A DNA stretch of 64,000 nt from Acidimicrobiaceae bacterium. Lineage in GTDB: Bacteria; Actinomycetota; Acidimicrobiia; Acidimicrobiales; Ilumatobacteraceae. The position numbers were made by a program, and so were the translations under genes. The stretch covers positions 372,001 through 436,000 of the forward strand of contig JADKGZ010000001.1 of the NCBI GenBank assembly GCA_016722025.1, written 5' to 3'. Shown one piece after another: positions 52,943 to 62,834 of the stretch. Positions within the stretch are counted from its first letter, which is position 1, and the number at the start of each line of letters is the position of its first letter. A model generated the notes under the pieces. It saw nothing but the letters and a program-made list of their open reading frames with translations. It did not search any database and had not been told where the DNA came from.

Positions 52943-53616
52943 TCACGGAATGCCACTTCGATGGTGACTCACGCGCGCTGCGAGATAGGCGAGCACGGCG
53001 ACGGCACGGCGGTTCACCTCACCGCTCTCGACCAGACTGAGCTTGTCGAGGATGTTGCGCACGTGGACCTCGACAGTGCGCTCAGACGGGAAGGAGCCGC
53101 TGCGCGATGCCTGCGTTGCTGAGGCCTTCCGCGACCAGAGCGAGCACTTCGCGCTCGCGAGCAGACAGGCCGTGGGCGGCGAGCGCGTCCTGCTTGGGAC
53201 GCAGCAGGTCGGCCACGATCGCTGGGTCGATCACGCACTCACCGGTGACGACTCGTCGCAGCGCGTCGATGATCGTGGCCGGGTCCATCACGCGGTCTTT
53301 GAGCAAGTACCCGGCGCGTCCGGTGCCACTAGAGATCAGCGGGGCGACGTACTCGACCTCCACGAACTGGGACAGGATCAGCACCGCCGTGTCGCTGAGA
53401 GCGCACGCACTTCGTCGGCAATGCGAAGACCTTCGTCGGTGTGGGTCGGAGGAGGCGAATATCGAGCACCACGACGTCTGGCCGAAGGTCGGCCACGAGG
53501 TGCCGCACTGCGTCGTAGTCGGCGGCTTCTCCCACGACCTGGCCACCGCCGGCGGTGATCACTCTCACCAGACCTTCACGGGTCAGCAGTTGGTCCTCGG
53601 CAACTACAACGCGCAC
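52943..53616 (-). CDS. LuxR/NarL-type response regulator, several frameshifts
   Basis: A response regulator of about 220 residues reconstructed over frames. GTG 53616 starts VRVVVAEDQLLTREGLVRVI (acidic pair), then VVVLDIRL with the phospho-acceptor Asp, AVLILSQFVEVEYVAPLI, GRAGYLLKDRV with the Lys, and the NarL-type helix-turn-helix LSAREREVLALVAEGLSN, SERTVEVHVRNILDKL, ending at 52943. One-base shifts are needed near 53455, 53405 and 53090. Its start lies inside the end of the upstream kinase gene, so it is the last gene of the five-gene operon and its likely transcriptional output. Confidence 0.75.
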
Positions 53617-55150
53617 GGGATCACTGCCTCGATGCGCCCGTCCGTGGCGTGGAACCGACCACCGAGGGCCGCCACGAGGTCGTCGAGCACGCCATCGCTG
53701 CCCGGCGCGACCCCAGCGGCCGACACTTCGAGCACGCCGTTGCGGCAGACTCGCCCGAACTGCCGTCGCGCCGCGCCACGGCTTCTGCAACCACCGCGTA
53801 GCCCGCTTGCTCGATGTCGGCGGCAGCCAGCGTCGTGGGCAGCTCACCACCTCGATCGGAGCGGCGTTGCGTGCCGCGCGAGCGCGGTGACCGCAGCGGA
53901 AAGTCCCTTTGTCGCGAGCAACGGCGGGGCTACACCGGAGGAGATCACCCGGACGCTCTCGACCGCGTCGTGCACGAGGTCGAGCGCACGTTGCAACGGT
54001 GCGCTCAGGACTGTCGTCGTCCAGAGACCCGAGGGCGAGGGGCGGATGTCGAGGCCGAGTGCGAGGAGTTCTGCTGGACGCTGTCGTGCAGGTCGCGCTC
54101 GAGCCGGTTGCGTCCAGCCCGGCCCGAACGACGGCCCGTCGTTCGGCGTCGCGCTCGGCCACTCGGGCCGCGAAGCTTCGCTGTGAGCCGTTCGTTGTCG
54201 AGCATCACCGCCGCCGCAGGCTCGAGCGCGGCGTCGAGGTCGGGAAGCCGGACCTGCGGCGAGTGGTGCACGCGTGCGATGCACTCATCATAAACTCGAA
54301 GGTCGGTGGTCGACTGCGCAGGGTCCGGTCGGGCCGGGTTGCCGAGAGCGTCGATGAACGCGGATCCGTCGGTGTTCGGGAACGTCACCCGCAGATCTTG
54401 GTCACCAACCGCCTCGCGCAGCGTGTCCGACAAACCACGGCCCTGCCCGTACGCGACGAGCAGGCGTTGCACGGCTGTTCGGCGGCGCCACGTGGTCGCA
54501 CACCGGTGTGCCAGCACCACGGCGACGTATCCCGCGCAGAGCACCAGCAGCTGGTGGCGTTGGCTGTGACCGGAGAGGTCTGCCGCCAGTACCGTCGCCA
54601 CGACGGCCACGCCCACTGGAGCGAAGTGCCGCATGAGTACCTCCCACCACCCTGCGGCAGCCACCACTGCCAGCCCGCCGACCCGAAGCCCGTGCGCCAC
54701 ATCCGACTGCGCCCACACCGTGAACGCGACGGTGCCGCATCCTTTGCATCCCGGGTCGAGGAACGGGTCGTAGACGAGCAGCCAGATCACCGTCGCGGCC
54801 ACTCCACCCGTTGCTGCAACGGCGGTCGTTACCCGCCCGTTCATCAGCGCCACCGCACCGAACGTCACCACCAGCGGGCCGGCGGCCGCAGCGAGATCGC
54901 GGGTGAGCGTGCTCAGCAGCACACCATCGTTGCTCGACACGATCAGGGATGCGGCGCACAGCATGCCCGCCGCGGCACGACGCGGCGAGACGGCCGGTGC
55001 GAGCCAGAGGGCCGCACCGGCCGTCGCCAGCAGTGCCAGCGTCACCATCGTCTCGTTCTCACCGGCGTCGGTGCGTTGCAGCGCGGCTGCCAGTGCTGTC
55101 GCCACCCCGGCGACAGCTGCCAAGCGCCCCGCTGCAACGCGCCAGCTCAT
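53604..55150 (-). CDS. Histidine kinase with H-box but degenerate ATP-binding domain, frameshifted
   Basis: ATG 55150 starts about eight membrane helices (with DPFLDPGCKGCG in a loop), then a domain with LREAVGDQDLRVTFPNTDG. Reconstruction over about six one-base shifts gives ERDAERRAVVRAGLDA, RLERDLHDSVQQ (HisKA_3-type box with the phospho-accepting His), LLALGLDIRPSPSGLWTTT and ESVRVISSGVAPPLLATKGL. The C-terminal region reads AGYAVVAEAVARRDGSSG, then GVLEVSAAGVAPGSDGVL and AALGGRFHATDGRIEAVIP. The N-box Asn and the DxGxG motif are missing. It overlaps both neighbours and may need the other kinase to be phosphorylated. Confidence 0.76.
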
Positions 55151-56631
55151 CCGATCCTCTTCAATCCGTTGGTGAAGACCGCGTTGTCGAGGGCGACGTC
55201 GTAGTCACGTTGGGCGTCCCAGTGGAACGTCAGCTGATCGCCCGCGAGCGTGTAGGTGCCGATGTCGCCGCTGCAGGAGTCGTTGCCATGCGCTCCCTGA
55301 TCGAGGCTGACTGCATTGCCGTCGAAGGCGAACTCCCAAGTGCAGTCAGATCCGTGGGGCTGGTCGACGGTGGCCACGTTGCCGACGATGGTGAGCGTCC
55401 ACACGCCAGAGTTGGCGTTGGCTTCCTGCAGTGTGAACCCGCCATCGAGGAGCGCTTGCTGATCGACTTCCATTCGCCACACGCCCTCGAGGACGTCCTG
55501 GGGGCCGGTCGGCTCGACGGTGTACTTCTGCGTGGTCGGAGCGGAGTCGGAGGTCGTGGGATCGCTGATGACCGGCCCGGTCGAGCCGTCGCATGTCGTG
55601 CCGACGGGCGCAGGAAGGCCGTTGCCGAGTGCCGAGATCTCGTCGATGACGGCGGAGCCACCGGATGCCGATGACTCCTGGCTAACGAGCGGCTGCAGTG
55701 CCGCGTGCCATTGCTGCAGCTCATCGTCTGAAGCGAGGACACTCGACCCCCACGGTTGTGCGCACCAACGGTCGAGCAGGTCGCCCTCGCTGCCACGGTC
55801 CGTCACCGTGGCGAGCCCGGCCTTCACGGCGGCCGCTCGTAGCTCCGCCTGCTGCCCGACGCTCAAGCCGTTCCACGCATCCGTCCGGATGATGACGACG
55901 TCGAACTTTGTGTACAGCGTCAGGTTGGAGGTCACGACCGCAGGGCTCGTAATGGCAGTCATCTGCGAGCAGGACAGCTCGATGCCGCGAAGGTCACCAC
56001 CTCGACCTTTGCGTCACGGGCGCCGCCGGTCGAGTGGTCGAAGGTGCCACCCAGTGCCTGCACCTCCATTTCCGTCGCATCGCCGGGGCGGGTGTTGACC
56101 GTCGCACCGTCGAGATCACTCGGCACCACGATCGGCGTCCCGTAGCCGATGATGTGGCGCAGTCCGCCGGGCACCAGCGCCAGACCGGTGAGACCGATCT
56201 TGGACAGCCCCGCCATCAACGTGTCGGCGACAGGAGAAGCGGCGATCTTCGCGGCCTGCTCCTCAGAGGTGACCAGGAAGGGGATCTGCAGTGGTGCCAG
56301 CGAGGTCGCTCCGGCGTCGGCCAGGCGCCCTGCCCGCAGCACCGTCACGTCGAAGGTGCCCGCCTGCACCGCCTTGAGGATGTCACCTTCGTTGTCGGCG
56401 TCGCTGTACGTGCTCGGGTGGAGCGCCGACACGTACCGCCGCAGAGCAGTGTCGCTTCACGAGTTGCGTGAGCACGTCGCCACCGACCGAGCCGGCGCCA
56501 CGTGTCTCCGACGTGAGCTGGATTGGATCGGCGGCTTGGCCCGAACGTGACGGTGGTGCACCGCCGCACGCCGCGCAGGCGAGCGCTGTGAAGAGGCCGA
56601 AGAGGATGGTGGAACGCAGTGTTGTGGTCAT
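55147..56631 (-). CDS. TRAP-type (DctP-like) binding lipoprotein with extra C-terminal domain, two frameshifts
   Basis: About 495 residues after repair. ATG 56631 gives a lipoprotein signal (LFGLFTALACAACGG). A DctP-like body follows in another frame: YSDADNEGDILKAVQAGTFD, LAPLQIPFLVTSEEQAAKIA, HIIGYGTPIVVPSDLDGATV, RPGDATEMEVQALGGT, then, after a second shift near 55985, ELSCSQMTAI, KFDVVIIRTDAWNGL and GDLLDRWCAQPWG. The last 130 residues form a beta-rich domain (LEGVWRMEVDQQALLDGGF, QLTFHWDAQRDYDV). No TRAP membrane subunits are present. It lies between and overlaps two histidine kinase genes, so it probably presents a ligand to them. Confidence 0.77.
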
Positions 56632-58233
56632 GTGGCGACCTTGCCCCGACCGCCCAGATCACGAATCGGGGCTGCCACTCGACCCGCTACGTGTGAGCAC
56701 GCATCAAGCCGCGGCACGGTCACGTGCACGCACGTGCCGAACCCGGCAGCCGACTCGATCGCCAGCGTCGCCCCGATCGACAGTGCTCGCTCACGCAAAC
56801 CGGCCAGCCCGCCACCGGCGGGATCTGCGCCGCCGGGTCCGTCGTCGCTGACGAGCCACTCGTAGGACGTGTCGCCGCGATCGAGCCGCACTGCGCCGCG
56901 AGCGCCGGGCGCGTGCTTGGCCGCGTTGGCGAGCGCCTCGGCGCACGCGAACCACACGACCCGCGCCGCATTGATGCCGAGGTCAGTCGCATCGTCGATC
57001 GTTGCCGTCGCTCCCGAGCGCATGGCCAGCGCGATCAATGCGGGCTCCAGACCGCCAGCAGCCGCGATGTTGTCGAGCCCGGAAATCACGTCCGTCAGCG
57101 TCGCCCGCGCCTCTCGCAATCGCGCCTCGAGGGCACCCCCACCGCGCGTGGACCGCAGCAGCTCGTCGGCGACAGCGAGCGTCGCCAACGGCCCGCACTC
57201 GATCAGCAACGCAAGGCGAGCGCGCTCGCCATCGACGGCCGTCTCCAACCTGGCGCGCGAGCGGCCGATCTCGTCGGCCTGCTCGCGCAGTGCCGCGCGC
57301 AGGCGAGCGGCCTCCCGCTGCGGCCAACAGCCGCCGCACATCACCTGCGGCAGCCTCGTCGAGCGCTACCGCGGGGCTCACGGACGCGATCAAGGCGTCG
57401 CGGTCCCCTCCCGCGTGCACCTCCATGCCGCCCGTCGGCATGGCGACGGGCTGGCCGGACGAGTCCAGCCAGCCACCGTCGCTGGTGGCAAACACGATGT
57501 CGAGCGGCGCCGTCCCCAACGCCGCACCGAGCGCATTGCCCAGTGCCGCGGCATGTTCGAGATCGATTCGGCCGGCGACCGCGATCTGCGACCCGCGATC
57601 GGCGCACCAACCGATGCCCGCGGCCGCGCCGAGCAGCACCAGCTGGTGCAGGCTCGCGACGAAAGTTGGGCGAGTCGCCGCCAACAACGCCCCGAACAGA
57701 CCACTCGCCAACACACCGCCACCGATCACGAGCTGGACGTTGCTGCTGCGCCGCGACTGTATTGCGCCGTGCTGTGGTGCTACGGCCGCAAGCGTGAGCA
57801 CACCGAGCACGGGGACAGCCCAGCGATACCACCCGGCGCCGGCGACCACAGCCACGATCATCGCGGCGACGACCGACACGGTGGCGAGTGGCGACGAGCG
57901 CCGGCGTGGGAGGAGGATCGCGGCGACGGTAAGCAGCGCGGTGGGCACGAGCGCAAGTCGCTCCAGCACCGAGCCGAGCGCGACCGGGGCGTAGGGAGCA
58001 AGACCGACGGCTACCCACAGCACTCCGCCGGCGAACAGCGCTGCGGAGTGGACAGGCGCGCGGTTCACCAGGGCGACACCGACGCCGAGCAGCACCCAGC
58101 CAACCAGCAGCTCGTTGGCCGGGGGACGCACGCCACCCGCCACGGCAGGAACGACGAGTGCACTGGCCGCAGTGGCGATCGCCACCACCGCGACCGCAAC
58201 GGTCAGCGCAGCAGGGAGTCGATGGCTGCGCAC
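56628..58233 (-). CDS. Histidine kinase-like protein with intact ATPase but no phospho-accepting His, one frameshift
   Basis: GTG 58233 starts about eight membrane helices, then a domain with ALGTAPLDIVFATSDGGWLD like that of the other kinase. After a frameshift near 57325 come REAARLRAALREQADEIGRS and the dimerisation helix ERARLALLIECGPLATLAV, where the His-Asp of HisKA_3 is Glu-Cys. The ATP-binding domain is complete: EALANAAKHA (N-box), VSDDGPGGADPAGGGLAGLRERA (G1/G2) and GTCVHVTVP. It can probably bind and hydrolyse ATP but cannot autophosphorylate on His. It overlaps the receiver gene upstream and the lipoprotein gene downstream (ATGA). Confidence 0.8.
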
Positions 58234-58559
58234 GTGAAATCCCGCTTGGGAAGGAAACCGCGTACGGGCGCGGCGCAAACGTCGGGGTCGGTCGCCGCGT
58301 CGGCGTCGCTGGAGATGAGGATGACCATGGCGGTGTGGGTGCCGTCCGACACGGCATGGGCCACATCCACCCCCGACATTCCGGGCAGCCGGATATCCAG
58401 CAGCAGCAGGTCGGGCCGCAGCGCCGCGCACTGCACCAGGGCGTCCTCGCCCGTGCTGGCGACGCCCACGACGTCGAATCCCTCGCTGGCGAGCAGGGCA
58501 CACGCGGAGGTGGCGAACGCCGCATGGTCGTCGACCACAAGTACGCGTAGCGCCGTCAC
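58203..58559 (-). CDS. Receiver-only response regulator
   Basis: A 118-residue single receiver domain: VLVVDDHAAF (acidic pair at Asp10-Asp11), LLLLDIRLPGMSG with the phospho-acceptor Asp55, VILISSDAD with the switch Ser and GFLPKRDF with Lys105. There is no output domain. It heads the five-gene operon and overlaps the start of the first kinase gene by 31 bases. It may act as a phosphate sink, a shuttle to the second kinase or a protein-contact regulator. ATG 58559 gives the standard start. Confidence 0.9.
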   Translation of the reverse strand: MTALRVLVVDDHAAFATSACALLASEGFDVVGVASTGEDALVQCAALRPDLLLLDIRLPGMSGVDVAHAVSDGTHTAMVILISSDADAATDPDVCAAPVRGFLPKRDFTCAAIDSLLR

Positions 58560-58853
58560 GGCCTCACATTACGCGTTCCACGAAACGGGGGCCTGAGGGC
58601 TACCACGTAGTTCTCCGGTGGCGGTCACGGTGTCGTGGAGTGGCGCCCGCGTTGCGACGGCCTCGGGCGCAACCTGTCGAGCGGCCGTGCGGTCGTCACC
58701 GGCCTGCCAGCACAACGGCCGAACGCCGTTGCGTCCGGTTGGGTCCGTCCTACCTGCTCACGTCCACAGCCATTGTCCGCCCGCGTCCATCTGATCCGCC
58801 CAGGTCCGACAGGTACGGCCAGGTCCTGTGCAGGAATCGTGCAGGATATCGCG

Positions 58854-58882
58854 TTGCGCTGTCCTACTACCTGTCCTACCAT
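58854..58882 (+). promoter_or_regulatory. Leaderless promoter of antitoxin B with direct repeats
   Basis: TTGCGC (58854-58859), a 17-base spacer with two TGTCCTAC repeats, and TACCAT (58877-58882), 6 bases before ATG 58889. It has the same architecture as the promoter of copy A, although the antitoxin it drives is broken. Confidence 0.58.
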
Positions 58883-58888
58883 TTCTTC

Positions 58889-59150
58889 ATGGCTCATCGT
58901 CAGAAGTGATCGATCTCACTTCCCGCCGACCTCGCCGACGCGATCGACCGGGCCACCACCGCGCAAGGCACCACGGTCAGCGCGTGGATCGCCGAGACCG
59001 CAGCGCACCGTTTGCGGATCGATGCCGGCCGCAAGGGGTGCCGCGGAGTGGGAACGCCAGCACGGTGCCCTCACGCCCGATGAGCTCGTCGATGGGCTCA
59101 CCCGAGCGAGGGCGATGGTCCGCCGGCAGCCGACACGCAAGAGCGCCTGA
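58889..59150 (+). pseudogene. VapB-like antitoxin B, nonsense mutation at codon 7
   Basis: ATG 58889 reads MAHRQK and then TGA at 58907-58909, where copy A has CGA (Arg). After the stop the protein continues as SISLPADLADAID, VSAWIAETAAHRLRI, and, after a one-base shift near 59037, EWERQHGALTPDELVDG and RAMVRRQPTRKSA to TGA 59148-59150. The C-to-T change is a real substitution type rather than a homopolymer error, so this antitoxin is probably inactive unless translation restarts downstream. Confidence 0.72.
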
Positions 59151-59525
59151 ATGAACGGCGTCACCTATGACACCGGTGCGTTGATCGCTGCTGATCGCAA
59201 CGACCGACGGATGTGGGCGCTGCACGCCGGCTTCCTCGCGCTCGAGGTCTCCCCTACCGTGCCGACCCCGGTGCTCGCCGAAGCATGGCGCCGCGAACCT
59301 CGCCAGGCGAGGCTGGACCGCTTCCTCGCCCTGTGCACCACCGAACCTCTCACCGAGGAACAAGCCAAGGCCATCGGAGCGCTCGCTGCGCGCGCCGGAC
59401 ATGACGAGATCGTCGACGTCACCGTCGTCGACGGAGCCATCCGCCGCCACGACGCCGTGGTGACGTCGAACCCGACTCACATCCGCAAGATCGCCGACGC
59501 AACACGAACAAGGCTCACGATCTAA
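59151..59525 (+). CDS. PIN-domain toxin (VapC-like) B
   Basis: A 124-residue near-copy of toxin A. The first 45 residues are the same (MNGVTYDTGALIAADRND, TPVLAEAW), and the middle and end have diverged (RREPRQARLDRFLALC, LAARAGHDEIVDVTVVDG). All PIN acidic residues are present. The ATG follows the antitoxin reading frame directly. With its own antitoxin broken, it must be neutralised by antitoxin A, be poorly expressed or be inactive. Confidence 0.85.
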   Translation: MNGVTYDTGALIAADRNDRRMWALHAGFLALEVSPTVPTPVLAEAWRREPRQARLDRFLALCTTEPLTEEQAKAIGALAARAGHDEIVDVTVVDGAIRRHDAVVTSNPTHIRKIADATRTRLTI

Positions 59526-59544
59526 ACCGTCTGAGCCATCCGTT

Positions 59545-59590
59545 CGGGTCCATCCGGTATAGCCGAATCCCGTGCAGGAATTGTGCAGCG
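59545..59590 (+). repeat. Short attachment-like repeat after toxin B
   Basis: The stretch around GGTATAGCCGAATCCCGTGC and AGGAATTGTGCAG resembles 58801-58846 (GGTACGGCCAGGTCCTGTGC, AGGAATCGTGCAG) and 52207-52236. It therefore puts related paired GTGCAGGA words on both sides of the copy B module. The rest of 59526-59645 holds no gene. Confidence 0.5.
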
Positions 59591-59645
59591 CCAGGTGCCA
59601 ATCGTGGTGACGCGGCGCCTCGCCACCACCGGCATGGCCGGCGGG

Positions 59646-61141
59646 TCACGATGTCAGCTGGTCGGCCACAGAAGTCGGTAGGTAGCCGACCATGGCTGCT
59701 GCTTGCAGAGAACCAGAAGACGCTGAGCCGTCGGTTCGGATCAGTTGGTCGATAGCCATTGGGTTCGTCGCGTCGGTTCGACTTGCCGAGATGCGCACGA
59801 GCTCATCGTCGGGCGACAGCCACATCGAGGCGAAGAAGCTGACCTGGATGCCCTGCCTGCCACGGTCACGTCCGGCGGCGGCTCGGCGACTGGGACAGTC
59901 GCCATGATCTCGAGCTCGCGAGGCGTTGAAACTCTCGCAAGGACGAGCTCGGCGCCGCTCGCTCCAGCGCGCTCCAGCAGCAACCAGATCGAACTCCCGT
60001 CGAACGAGAAGTCCGACTGCATCAGGCGCGCGCCCGGGAGGTCGTCGTCGTACCACGTCGTCGAGTTGCCGGCGGCGTCGGCAACGACGACCCGATTCTG
60101 CAAGGTACCGTCCGTCAGTTGGCCGTTGGGAAGGCACATGTCGAGGACGCTTCCGCAGGCGCCGACCGTCAGCCAGCTGCCGCCTTCGGTGACGTACCTC
60201 GTGGTCCCGTACGGGTCGAGTGCCGGGACACCCGGCTGATCGGCAGATCCGTCGAGTGGGGTCAGTCTCCAGGTTCGCGGCTGAATGTTGCTGGAACCAT
60301 CGACCTCCGAGATGCCACCGAACGAGCCGCCCTCGCTGGCGAGTAAGCCAGCACCGTCAGCGCTCCAGATGATGTCCGGGTGTCCACCGGGGAGTTTGGC
60401 GTTGGAGATCTCGGTCACCTCACCGGTCGTGGGGTCGATCACCGCGGGACGGCCTCCGTTGAGGGAAAGCGCAAACAGGTCGGTGGGTCCCCAGCGACCT
60501 CCGTCGGTGATGCCGCTCACGAGGCGCGGTGCCCGATCGGCGGAGAGCAGATCAACGAACACCCAACCGAACTCGCCAGTCGACTGCGCGCTCAGCGCAA
60601 GCCACCCGGTCGACGAGACCGAGCCGTATGAGCTGAGGGTCCACCCATCGGGAAGCTCGCTGTTGTTGACGTGTCGTACCAGCCGAGAGTCGCCATCTGG
60701 CGACTCCACACCCACATCGACCCCCTCCCGACCAACCTCATCGACGGCACTCAACGTGAGCATTTCAAACGGCCCGGTGCGACTGAGACCAGTGCGGTCC
60801 GGCTCGGTCTGCGCGATCGTCGTACTCGGTAGCGCGGCCGTGGTGGCCGATGTCGTCGGCGTGGTCACATCCGGTACCTGAACCGGACCGTCGTGACGGT
60901 TCGTCTGCACCACGAACAGCATCGCGACCGTTGCTGCGACGGCTGCGACTGCGACCCCCACCCTCAACCACCAACGTGGGTGTGATTCGGCGCCAACGAC
61001 CCGCCCACCTGTCATTGCCGACTCGAAGTCCTGCCATTCGAGGTCGAGGTCGGTAGCCGTGGCGAGGTGCTCACGCAACGCCGCCGCCTTGCGGCCGATC
61101 ACCCGGTCGAGTTCGTCTCGGGGAGCGTCATCGAGACTCAC
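59646..61141 (-). CDS. Anti-sigma-factor-like membrane protein with extracytoplasmic beta-propeller, one frameshift
   Basis: About 498 residues after one repair. ATG 61141 gives a cytoplasmic N-terminal part of about 55 residues (ELDRVIGRKAAALREHLATA), one transmembrane helix (WLRVGVAVAAVAATVAMLFV), a Thr/Ser-rich linker and a large propeller-like domain with repeated Trp/Asp-Gly blades. Near 59858 the frame shifts by one base and continues as GIQVSFFASMWLSPDDELVR to a stop at 59646. The ATG overlaps the ECF sigma stop (ATGA), so it probably holds that sigma factor at the membrane. There is no zinc-binding anti-sigma motif (HxxxCxxC). Confidence 0.72.
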
Positions 61142-61663
61142 GACTCCACCTCCCCTTGCAGGTGTCCGGACAGCATCGGCGCGAGGACGATGCGGGCCCG
61201 CGAGAGCGAGGTCTTCACCGTCCCGGGTGAAACACCCAGAACGGTGGCGACCTCAGCGATGGGCATGTCGTCCACGTAGTACAGCGCCACGACGGAACGC
61301 TGCAGTCGGGGCAGATGACGCACCGCCGACCAGAGGGCAGGTGTCGGCAACGATGGCGCCTCGATCGTTGACGGCGCCTGCAACCGTGTCAGCGCCATGC
61401 TCGCGACGATGGCGACGATGGACGTCGATGCTCAGGTTGATCAGCACTCGTCGCGTCCACCCGCCTGGGCTCTCGAGGCGGGTGATCTTCGACCACGACG
61501 TGAACGCCTTCAGCAACGCGTCCTGCACCAACTCGCAGGCAACCTCGCGATCGCCGACCATGGCCACAGCGATCGCCAGTAGGCGAGGGTGCTCGCGCCG
61601 GAAGAAGGACTCGAAGTCGTCCGTCGGCCCCGCCGCAGACGGATTCGCCCGCGAACCAGCCAT
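61138..61663 (-). CDS. ECF RNA polymerase sigma factor, one frameshift
   Basis: About 175 residues after one repair. ATG 61663 gives MAGSRANPSAAGPTDDFESF, then region 2 (RLLAIAVAMVGDREVACELVQDALLKAF, split here in description only) and TRLESPGGWTRRVLINLSID. In the linker near 61390 the frame shifts by one base. Region 4 then reads LWSAVRHLPRLQRSVVALYY, VDDMPIAEVATVLGVSPGTV and KTSLSRARIVLAP. The order fits SigE-like ECF factors. Its stop overlaps the anti-sigma-like gene. Confidence 0.8.
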
Positions 61664-61763
61664 CCGCGAAGTATGCGCGCGGGTGAACGACCCGTCCGGA
61701 CAAGTCGGTCGCGCCAGCGGCGGGCGATCGACCTCCGCCGCTCCGTGCGGTCCCACCCACGGC

Positions 61764-62834
61764 TCACTCACCGGGCAGCGGCCTGAACCGTGGATGTGTG
61801 CCCTGAATCGGAGTCGCAGAACCAGGGAGCACGTTCAGGTCGGCACCGAGGCAGCGGACGAAGTGACGGTCGCTCTTCTTCTCCTCGGCGTCGACGTAAC
61901 AGATCGAACCGTCGGACCGCCAGAACGGTTGCGTCGATCGGTGGCCGCCGGGTTGGTTGTTCGTGATCCGTCGAAGGTCGCTGCCGTCGAGGTTGATCGT
62001 CCACAGGTTGGTGGCCTTGCCGTCAGGGGTGTCGTTCCAGTAGGTGAGGCCGTTCTCTCCGAACACGAGCGCTGTGCTGGACGGGTTCCAGCTAGCGTAG
62101 CCGAAGAAGTGGTCAGAGTCGGTGAGCAGCCTGAGCTGGCCGGATTGGAGATCGATCAGCCCGATCGAACCGGCTGCGTAGTCGGACCCGTTCGGCTGCA
62201 TGGTGGTGACGTCGACGGCGAGTTGCGTGCCGTCCTGCGACCACCGCGGCCGATCGAGCACCGTTGGAAACGACGTCGAGTAGGCAACCGAGATCAACCC
62301 GGTCTCCATGTCGTAGAGCGCGATCTCGGTGGCGACACTTTCCTCCGGGCCGATCCAGCGGACGTACGCGATGGTCGTGCCGTCCGGCGACCAATCCGGC
62401 TTGTCCTGACCACAGCACTCCGTCGAGGCCGGGACGAGCTCGGTCGCGTCCGAGCCGTCGGCGTCGACGACCCAGAGCGCCTCGTCAGGGTTCCGTTCGA
62501 TGAACGCGATTCGGCTGCCGTCGGGCGACCACGCCGGGCTCGCCTGCACGAACGGCATGTCGGCGACCAGCTGATGACGGTCAGACCCGTCGGGTCTGGC
62601 GAGGAAGACCCCATCACGGCCGTCCGGCCGCGGGGACCGGAAGGCGACCCATTCCTCCCCGGGCTGAGGTGCGAGCAGGTCGGCTGGAGCTGCCGCCTCC
62701 GTCGTGAGTGGTCGCAGCGACGACGTCGGCTCTCCGGATGAGACGTTTGTGTCCAACGGGGCGATGGTCGTCGATGGCGTGGTGCTGCAGCCCGCGAGGA
62801 CGACCGCCAAGGCGGCGAGCAGACGGGATCTCAC
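61764..62834 (-). CDS. TolB-like beta-propeller lipoprotein
   Basis: A 356-residue secreted protein. It has a lipoprotein signal (MRSRLLAALAVVLAGCST), a linker rich in Thr and Ser, and then PD40/TolB-type blades with the repeated pattern SPDGxxIAF (for example PAWSPDGSRIAFIERNPDEA, PDWSPDGTTIAYVRW, PRWSQDGTQLAVDV, PFWRSDGSICYVD). These propellers bind proteins or peptides outside the membrane. The ATG overlaps the stop of the S41-like gene (ATGA), and the gene lies 100 bases before the ECF sigma gene on the same strand. Confidence 0.86.
   Translation of the reverse strand: MRSRLLAALAVVLAGCSTTPSTTIAPLDTNVSSGEPTSSLRPLTTEAAAPADLLAPQPGEEWVAFRSPRPDGRDGVFLARPDGSDRHQLVADMPFVQASPAWSPDGSRIAFIERNPDEALWVVDADGSDATELVPASTECCGQDKPDWSPDGTTIAYVRWIGPEESVATEIALYDMETGLISVAYSTSFPTVLDRPRWSQDGTQLAVDVTTMQPNGSDYAAGSIGLIDLQSGQLRLLTDSDHFFGYASWNPSSTALVFGENGLTYWNDTPDGKATNLWTINLDGSDLRRITNNQPGGHRSTQPFWRSDGSICYVDAEEKKSDRHFVRCLGADLNVLPGSATPIQGTHPRFRPLPGE

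Larger units (their letters stand above)
58728..59525 (+). repeat. Toxin-antitoxin segment, duplicated copy B
   Basis: It matches 52118-52920 through the GTCCG-rich part (GTTGCGTCCGG, ACCTGCTCACGTCCAC), GTGCAGGA words at 58827-58846, the promoter, the antitoxin and the toxin. The tRNA fragment found before copy A is not present here. The 58560-58727 stretch before it holds no gene that I can recognise. Confidence 0.75.
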
